Shown here piece by piece: positions 56,573-64,000 of a stretch of DNA of 64,000 bases. Made by a program: the position numbers and the translations under genes. Position 1 is the first letter of the stretch. Each line of letters begins with the position of its first letter. Source of the stretch: Fallopia convolvulus (lineage: Eukaryota; Streptophyta; Magnoliopsida; Caryophyllales; Polygonaceae); NCBI GenBank assembly GCA_964016875.1, contig OZ024721.1, positions 11,214,109 to 11,278,108 of the forward strand, in the 5' to 3' direction. The notes under the pieces are model-generated. The model was not told the DNA's origin and did not search any database. It saw only the letters and a program-made list of their open reading frames with translations.

Positions 56573-57971
56573 TGATAACGGTGAAATGGTCGTGCAAATC
56601 ACGGCTATGCAAAAGAATCCAAACTAACTAAGAACCGTAGTCTTTAGGAAGTTCGGGTCGAATCCACAGGGAGACATATTTTTATCTTTTGTAATGAATT
56701 TTGTGTCAAACAAGTAACAAGGGGGTTATTGTATTTGTAACTAAATCTAAGAATGCAAAACAAACAAAGCAATAAAAAAGATTATAAAAACAATAATTAG
56801 GAAGATATATTAGGAAAACAAATATCCGCAATCGTATGACAAGTTGATCATTGATTTCACCTCAATATCACATGCAATGGATTTTCCAATTCCTTTTCAA
56901 TTCTAACTAACATCACAACCAGATACTATTAGTTCTAACTAATTAAACAACCATGAAACCATCAATGATTCTGTTTAATAGCAACATTAAGAATAGGAAT
57001 ATAATAGGATACAATTCTAGCATAAAACAACCATCTTTTACCCTAGAATGTAAATCAAATCTCTTCTGCATAAGACTAGCACAACCAGATACTAGCGCAA
57101 TGCAATTGCTACTTCAATTTAGAGATGCTCAACCGGTAATACTCTAGATCTAGCAATAGATTCAATAATAACAAACCCTAGTTGATCAGGCTAGAAACTA
57201 TTGAAATAAATCATAATCATTCATGCAAGATAGAAGATTAAATCCAAGCAATAGATAAGGAATTAGAGATCTCACAACTTTATTCAAAATGATGCTTCAA
57301 TTGTCTGACTAAGCAAGGGGGCTTAGTTCTCCATAGAAATTATGTAGAACATAGAAGGAAAAATATGAGAATTAGAACTAGATAGATGAGAGTCTCTTGT
57401 CCCTAAAAACCCTAATATAAGAAGGAAATTAGGTCCAAACACATAAATACAAAAGATATAAACCTAGAATAAAAATACTAAGATAATAAGTAATGTGCGA
57501 ATCAGTTTCTCGCATCCAGGAAAGGCGGCGCCCGTTGCCTTTTGGGTGGCGCCCGCTGCCAGCAACAACATCATCTCCTTCGTTCAGCATTCAAGTCACA
57601 CTTCGGGGGCTGTTTTGACTCCCTTCGAGTTAGAATTTGGGCTTGGAGTAAAAACATGAATTGTAGATATTTGAATTAGCTTTCCAATGATACCAAACAC
57701 AACTTCAAAAGACCACTATATCTCCCGAACGAACCATCACAAGATAGAGGCGTCGAGCCAACAACTCCAATGGATGACCCGAATTCAAGCGTTCTTTCCC
57801 CGATTTCCATTCCTTTCACACTTGTTCACTTTAAGACAACATAGAACAACTGCAAAAACCCAAAACTCCTAGACACTCTAAGACACTAAAGAAACTAACT
57901 AAAACTACCTAAAAACAACACAAAAGAAACGTAAACATGCATCCTAAACACTAACTATATGCAAGCTATCA
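56573..57971 (-). repeat. Element F LTR
   Basis: TGATAACGG...GCTATCA on the + strand, 1399 bp. It carries a primer site on its lower side and a purine tract on its upper side. A GC-rich patch near 57520-57560 has GGCGGCGCCCG words. Confidence 0.8.
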
Positions 57972-57990
57972 AATTCCCTCATGCTTAAAC

Positions 57991-58010
57991 CTTGCTTGTC
58001 CTCAAGCAAG
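57991..58010 (-). other. Pre-LTR RGGA stem-loop, element F
   Basis: Arms CTTGCTTG and CAAGCAAG (8 perfect pairs) around AGGA, followed on the minus strand by GTTTAAGCATGAGGGAATT. Confidence 0.8.
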
Positions 58011-59293
58011 AGGTAGATCCAAGTCACACCTCAACATTGCAATCCATGCATTCATCTCATAATCCACAAAGCAAGTCAACATATAACTATAACTTGATCA
58101 AGACGTCCTAGCATGCAATTGACTAAACCAAAGAGCATAAACCATTCATCCATTCTAGACCTGGTAATGTGTTTGTACTCTCACTCAAGTGTTTAAGGAT
58201 ATGTGTTTCACTTAAAATCAACAATGAAAAACTAGACTATCATATGCTTGCATCAGCGTCCTAATTCTCCAGCGCTATGGACCAAACACACAACAAAAAT
58301 CATGAGGACTTTCAGGGGTTGTAATGGGGCTAAGGTAAAGAGAAATTTGGAAGGGATCATATTTGGTCATGTGGTGCTAAATCCGGGACAGGGAACTAAC
58401 TAAACCCAAACTTTACACTTTTTCTTCTTCTTACTTCCAACTTTCCTTCACCAACTCCATTCCCACACTTAAGCTCTTTTTGCTTCTTTTCTCATTTTTA
58501 CTCAACTCTTTTCTCATCTTATGAAGACTACTTTCTTTGAAGCTCCAATTTTTTCTTTCAAGTTTCAACACTTATTTTTCAACTTATTCTTCATCTTCAT
58601 TTTTTCTCAACTTGCACACTAGAGTTGTATTTCCTCTTTTTCACCTCCCTTTCCAACTTCCCCCATACTTATTCATAACCACAAAAACAAATCCACCTAA
58701 AGCCCTAAATCCTAGATGGGTCAAGCTTATATAGGCTAGGAAATATTTTGTAGAGCTATCAAAATAGGCTTAAAAGCTCAAAAGAAATGGGGTAGCAAAA
58801 TATGGATCTTGTAAGGTAGGAAGGGAAATAATAGGCTAATAAGAAACATGCCTCAATCATTTTAATGTCATGTATTATAGTCAAGTAAAGCAGCCTTGAA
58901 AAAGAGTCATAACACAAGTTCTAGAGCTAGAAATAAATAGAGAACAATTAATCAATAAATGGCCAAAATCAATCTCACAAGGCTTTTTGTCTAGAACTTC
59001 AAAATATATCTAAAACTCAAGCTTGTCTACATGCTCAATCCTATAATCGAAGTAAAATAGCCAAAGTACATGCTCATTTCATAGAAACTTCAACACATCA
59101 TACAAGTCATGGGTTATAATCCATAATCAACTTAGAAACACAAGAGGCATTACACAATGTGGAAATAAGAACCTAAAATGCAATATTTTTTTTTTTCTAA
59201 AATTTCTCAATGCAAAACATAAAGTAAATATGCCTATTTTAATGCAACTATATGAATGCAAAGCAAGTAATTCCCTTCCCCCAAGCTTATAAC

Positions 59294-59313
59294 TTACTTT
59301 GTCCCCTAAGTGA
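59294..59313 (-). other. Post-ORF RGGA stem-loop, element F
   Basis: The minus strand has CACTTAG, GGGA, CAAAGTA with two mismatches, followed by TAAGCTTGGGGGAAGGGAA. Confidence 0.6.
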
Positions 59314-59884
59314 AGTAAGAGTAAAGAGAAGAGAAAAACTCACAAACCAACTACTAATTTGGGTAACGGAAAGGTGGTGAGCAAAATCAGAAGGGGGAAA
59401 ATCAACATCAGAGAGGCGGCGGGCGCCACCAGGGGGCGCAGGTAGGCAGCGGGCTGGCGGCGGTCGCCGCTTTTTTCAGAAATTTGAGGTGACAGGTCAT
59501 CACCGTCACGACGGTCGCTGTCTGACGGTTGGTGGGCGCCGCATTTTTGGCGGCGGTTGCCAGCAGGTAATGTCGTGGCCAAGTCTACTTCGATTTAATT
59601 GGCGGCTGGTGCCACCGTGGTGGTGGCGGGCGCCGCCAGTTCCGTTGCACTCCTTTTTCTTTTTGCAGGTTAGTACAAAACAAAAGAAAAGGAAAAAAAA
59701 CCGAAAAAAACAACTAAGCTATCAAAAAGAAAAACAAAGGAAGTGCCTAGGCCGAGTTGCCTCTCGACAAGCGCCTTATTTAACGTCTTGGCTCGACGTT
59801 TAGCATAAATTGACAAGATTAGACATTGTGAATGCCCTTAACAACCTGTCAAAAGCGTGGGAACACATCTCACAAGAAGATAAG

Positions 59885-61331
59885 TGTTGGGAGGGTATTC
59901 TTGACAACAAATAAATTTATAAGTCAAGACCCCGCTGAGTATAGCAGATTCAGGATCGTCCACGGGAAGCAAGGTTGTCTGTCTATCAAACTAAAGAAAA
60001 AACAAAGCAAAACAGCTACGACCAACGTCGTTAACGACCTTGTCAGGGTTGTTAACGAACCTAGAATTCTACCGAAAATAGAGAAATTAACGAACTAACA
60101 GCAGGTTCGGTACCGATCGTAATTGACTCGGTAACGAATAATTACGAAAGCTAAACTTAACAAATTCAATGTATAAAAAGCTCTAGGACAAGGGTTATCA
60201 CAACATAGCTATGCATAAAAACTCATGTGAAGATAAAGATCATGCCTTTGAAGATAAATTCATCAACTTTCGTTGACTAAACAAGCAAATCAATCAACTT
60301 TCATAAATCAATTCACTATATTACTTGTTTTGAATCCAAAGCTCGAAGCTTTCGTTATCGAACAATATCAACATTCAAGTTCATAACTTTCTCTTTCGAT
60401 CAAGATAAAAACTCAAATTACTTCGACTCTCGTCCAAGCATAACTCAACAAGCAATTAAAAGGATAGAAAGCACTAAAAAACTCAACACAATTATTCAAA
60501 TATGCACAACTATGTCGGGTTCCGACCTCGACCCTAGATAAGAAAACTACTCGCTTCTCATCAAAACAAAGCAAACAACTTTAATCAAAGAGAACATTGA
60601 AAATAAAACTTACTTGAAATTGAAAAGTAAATATCGTCTTACAAACTTGAAGAACACAAAAACACTAAGAACACCGAGCAAGAGTCGATCACCGAACCAA
60701 TTCTCTCTCTCGATCGACCTCAGTCCGATTCTCTCTCTTTCTCGACTTCTCCTAAAACTAGCGTGAATCCCCCCTTGTCTAGGCTTAGAACAAGGGTATT
60801 TATACTAAGAAACTATCTAATAAAAAGGCTAAAAGATAAAAACTTTCTAAACTTAAAAGATAACAAGATAAAAGATATAAATCTCGAAAGTCGGTTGCGC
60901 CTCTACCGACATAGGTCCCCTCGTTAACGACTTGCACAGGTTCGGTAGACTCTGCCGAATTCTTTAACAAAAACTCTTGATTTACAGCTCGTTAACGACC
61001 CTCACAGGTTGTTACCGAGCCTATGTTTTGGCTTATTACGATCTCTTTCTTGGCTTTATCTTTGGACTTTAACTTGATCTTTCCATGCAATCTTCTCTCT
61101 TCTCTTCTATGCATTCCACCTTCCACCACTTGACTTTCAACTTTGCTTGAAAAGTGCTCCTTTCCATTCTAAAACCTACAAAAAGACACAAAATAGAGTA
61201 GCTTCCATACTTTTCACAAAATATGCAAACATATCCAAAAACACACAAAACTAACTCTAAAACTTAACAATACTAAACAAAACAACCTAAGAAAGACACC
61301 TAAAACTAGACCAAAAACACGAACATCAAAA
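59885..61331 (-). repeat. Element D 3' LTR
   Basis: The + strand starts TGTTGGGAGGGTATTCTTGA and ends near ACATCAAAA; it matches the LTR at 40523-41943 throughout. The terminal inverted repeat has decayed. Confidence 0.75.
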
Positions 61332-62880
61332 TACTCCATATTTAAGCTTGTCAAGCAATAGCCATCATGCTTATCAAGCAATAGCCATCAACTCAAAAAC
61401 AACATCAAAACATAGCAGAAAATAACAAATGACTATTAACGTCATCACACATATATAAGCACTAATAGACATAAGCAAATAAAATCCAACCTCACTAAGG
61501 ATATATGTGTTTCACTAAACTCTCAAGTGTTTGGGCTTATAAATTCAATCTCTCAACTCAATCTTATATGCAAAAACTCATAGAAATTGGAACTTATGTC
61601 ACCAAACTCTCCAACTAAGATTTGTCAAAACAAGCAAAAATCATCAAGAGAACTTGGGCTCAATGAAAAACTTCATAGAAGTTCCCATTCGGCCGGGTTG
61701 TAATGGGGCTTGGTAATAACAATAAGGCGTGGAAATATTTTGGCTATGTGGTGCTAATAATATCCGGGAATCAAAGACTCCTAAAAACTCACACATAACA
61801 TCAAAACTTCTCATAAAAATCTTACCAAACTCACTCTTCATTATGCATATTCTTTTCACTCACCTTTTATCCTAAAAAGCCTCATAAAAACATAAAGAAT
61901 CTCTGGCTTAACTTTAAACACAATGCACAACTTCTTCATTTCTTCTTCTCTTTTTTCTGTATTTCCTTTTTCTCATTTTAGCTCCCCTTTTTTCTTTTTT
62001 TCTTCTCTTCTCGAACAGCCTCGTTAACGGCCCAAAAGAGGTCGTTACCGAGCTACTTCTTCTCTTTTTTTTTTCTCCACAACAATTTTTCTTATTTCTT
62101 TTGTGCATCTTTACCTTACCAAGAGATCTTTTTACAAAATAAAACAAGAGACTTCCAATCTAACCTTCTCAAGACCCTTATTTTGAACCAAACATATGTT
62201 TTCACTCTACAAAGCATACCTCTCCAACTAAGTCTTAATCCCCAGATAGGGTCAAGCTTATCTCGGCTAGGTAAATAATTTTTGTGGAGCTAAAAATAAA
62301 AGGCTTCAGGCTCAAATTGGTTGTCAAAAAGAAGGATCACGTAAGGGTGGATAAGGATAAATAAGGCTTATAAAAATAAGTTCTCTATCATATGACTTCT
62401 ACAAGTAATGAACTATAAATCTTATATAGGTCTCAAGAAATAGATAACCATCACAATTTCAAGAGATAATATACATAAAGAGAGTAAATCACACAAGAAA
62501 AGAAGAGGGAATTTTTATTTATGTTCTCCCTATAAGGCCAAAAATAACTCACAAGGTAGAAATTTTTTTTTGTTGGATTGCACTACTCATGCTAAAAGTT
62601 ATACATGCTCAATTTCATCAAATGCTATTTCTCTATAAAACAATTTTATATCAAGAATCAGGCTTATACCATCAAAAACATGCTTGAAAGGAAATTATAT
62701 GATCATGCTAGCAATTAACTATCATAGAACCAAAAGACAGGGCATTTATCCATTCTAAAAAAAAAAACTCTTTTTCTTTTTTTTTTTTCAATTTTTTTTC
62801 AAAGCAAAGACAACTAAACAAGTAAACAACAAAACACACAAACAAGTAAGTTTTCTTCCCTTCCTTACCCCATACTTAAA
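61332..62880 (-). other. Element D 3' non-coding region
   Basis: A counterpart of 38831-40488. The pre-LTR stem-loop near 61345-61357 has lost its loop (GCTTG directly beside CAAGC). A 30-bp segment with AAGCAATAGCCATCA is duplicated near 61355-61390. Confidence 0.6.
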
Positions 62881-62902
62881 ATTACAGTGTACCCACTGTA
62901 AT
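62881..62902 (-). other. Post-ORF stem-loop, element D
   Basis: Arms ATTACAGTG and CACTGTAAT (9 perfect pairs). The loop is GGTA on the minus strand instead of GGGA. TTTTAAGTATGGGGTAAGG follows. Confidence 0.75.
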
Positions 62903-62989
62903 AAAACTAAGCAGAAGAAAAGAATAAAGAAAAAGAAAGAAACTCACAAGATAAACGAAAGTGGAAAAGAACATCTTCTAAAAGCTGAA

Positions 62990-63860
62990 TCATCGACGAT
63001 GTGGTGGAAACTGACGCTCAAAGTTGTCCATGAACTGATACATGGTCCTCCAGCGCTCCTCATCAAGCGCCACCCTTTGCTTCGTCGTCATCCAACGAGC
63101 ATCCGCCTGCTGATGCCTCACATCATCCAAAGCCATGCGAGCTGCATAGACACCCTCCCAATGATCCAATCTCTGAGTAAGCTGTGTCTGCTGCCGGTTG
63201 AGCTGTTGCATCAGAAAAGATTGATTTTCAGCCCATGGAGGTGGAACACTCGATCCAGTGTAGGTGGGCTGAGGTGGTGGTGTGTAGTGATCTTGAGCCT
63301 GGAAGTGGTCTTGGAAGATTACCGGGTTGTAGGGCATCATATCATATGATGCGGCATGGTAGGCGGGTGCGGTGGGTCGTTACCGAAGCTATGTGCCTCG
63401 GTAGTAGCCTCGAAGTAGTCGTTAACGAGCCCAGGTGGCTCGTTAACGAGGTTGTCTTTATCGCCCAGAACTTCGGTACCGAGGTCATCATCCCCGATAT
63501 CGAGCTCCTCCTTGGCTGCCTCCGTAGCAGCGTCATCTTCATCCATTTCTTCGCCGTCCCTATCAAACCTCGTCTCACACGGCCTCAACGATGGATCAGT
63601 TTGTGGCTTCTTCTTCAACGGGAATTCACGGCCCGTCCAAGACTCGTACCAATTCGGCACGTAAAGCAGCTCAAACTTGTCTCGGGAAAGAAGCACATTT
63701 TGGCCACGTACCTTGGTAGCGTACCCTTGACCGGGTCATCATAAATATGCCGGAAGCAAACCAATACGACTTGTCGAGCTTTTGACCACGGCTTGGCGTT
63801 TATAGTGAAAGATCGACGTCGAGCTTCTCCGCCAGAAGACTCACCAGATTTCCGCACCAC
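62990..63860 (-). pseudogene. Element D ORF, Athila-like, frameshifted
   Basis: The minus strand reads MLLSRDKFELLYVPNWYESW and EFPLKKKPQTDPSLRP, then an acidic stretch (DEDDAATEAAKEELDIGDDD), a proline-rich part, a shift of one base near 63340, and MMPYNPVIFQDHFQ through LTQRLDHWEGVYAARMALDD to FERQFPPHRR at 62990. The long helix-rich tail suggests a coiled coil. Upstream of 63700 a further frame change occurs. Function unknown. Confidence 0.65.
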
Positions 63861-64000
63861 ACTTCCTTTAACTTAATCTCATGCTTCTCAATATACTGCA
63901 ACCATTCAAACCCCAAGTTCAGGGGGGTGGGATCCTCGAATAGAATAGTACGGAGGCATACGACCTCCATTCGTGTCGGCCTTGAAAGCTCTCTCTTGGG

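Larger units (their letters stand above)
57972..59884 (-). other. Element F 3' non-coding region and decayed coding end
   Basis: The minus strand has the purine tract (GAGGGAATT) and the stem-loop at 57991-58010. Long A- and T-rich non-coding sequence homologous to 17320-18240 follows, with a second stem-loop near 59294-59313. Then comes a GC-rich stretch (59400-59640) full of GGCGGC/GGGCGCC words. No intact coding frame. Cut at 59884 by element D. Confidence 0.6.
59885..64000 (-). mobile_element. Element D: Athila-like LTR element, continues beyond window
   Basis: Same family as element C, opposite strand: LTR 59885-61331, non-coding 61332-62880, and ORF remnants from 62990 upward. The 5' LTR would lie beyond 64000. 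It inserted into the interior of element F. Confidence 0.75.

Overview
This is a nuclear genome segment from a eudicot plant. It is AT-rich. It holds two apparently intact genes with plant-type introns, one broken gene, and a very large load of plant transposable elements: Ty3/gypsy and Athila/Tat-like LTR elements, Helitrons, hAT, Mutator-like and Harbinger-like elements, and a LINE. No prokaryotic, organellar or rRNA sequence was seen, and no tRNA gene was recognised. All calls come from reading the sequence; no database search was run.

Layout. 1-9.9 kb is repeat-rich: a 243-bp Helitron, a foldback structure carrying telomere-like CCCTAAA repeats, a 2.4-kb hAT element with a perfect 8-bp target duplication, a smaller hAT nested in it, and a 5'-truncated LINE with a 17-bp target duplication. 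9.9-13.1 kb is the genic island: an ERD15/CID-like PAM2 protein gene on + (10000-10530) and a small ATX1-like heavy-metal-associated protein gene on - (12544-13031). 14-29 kb is a nest: a decayed Ty3/gypsy pol remnant, then a minus-strand gag-pro-only Athila/Tat-like element (16441-29054, here B) split by a 4.2-kb hAT (itself carrying a Helitron) and by a solo LTR (itself carrying a Harbinger-like MITE and a Helitron). 29-44 kb holds a plus-strand gypsy remnant (I) cut by a complete non-autonomous LTR element (A, 29916-34660, 5-bp target duplication ACCCT), and a second gypsy remnant (G) containing a 5'-truncated element (C). 44.7-46.1 kb is a UGT79-like glycosyltransferase pseudogene on -. 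46.3-52.3 kb has a foldback MITE, a hAT MITE, a Helitron and two Mutator-like elements with perfect 9-bp target duplications; one carries a DUF868-like gene fragment (Pack-MULE). 52.3-64 kb is three abutting or nested minus-strand LTR elements (E, F, D); D runs off the window.

Most unusual signals. (1) Several different Athila/Tat-like families share a stem-loop with an RGGA loop whose arms differ in sequence yet stay complementary. It occurs once after the ORF and again just before the polypurine tract. (2) Element A has a twin 28-nt motif with a fixed core and two different complementary arm pairs. (3) Each LTR family carries its own short GC-rich, often palindromic, motif scattered through LTR, coding and non-coding parts. 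(4) The UGT pseudogene contains a roughly 67-bp patch assembled from nearby direct and inverted segments.
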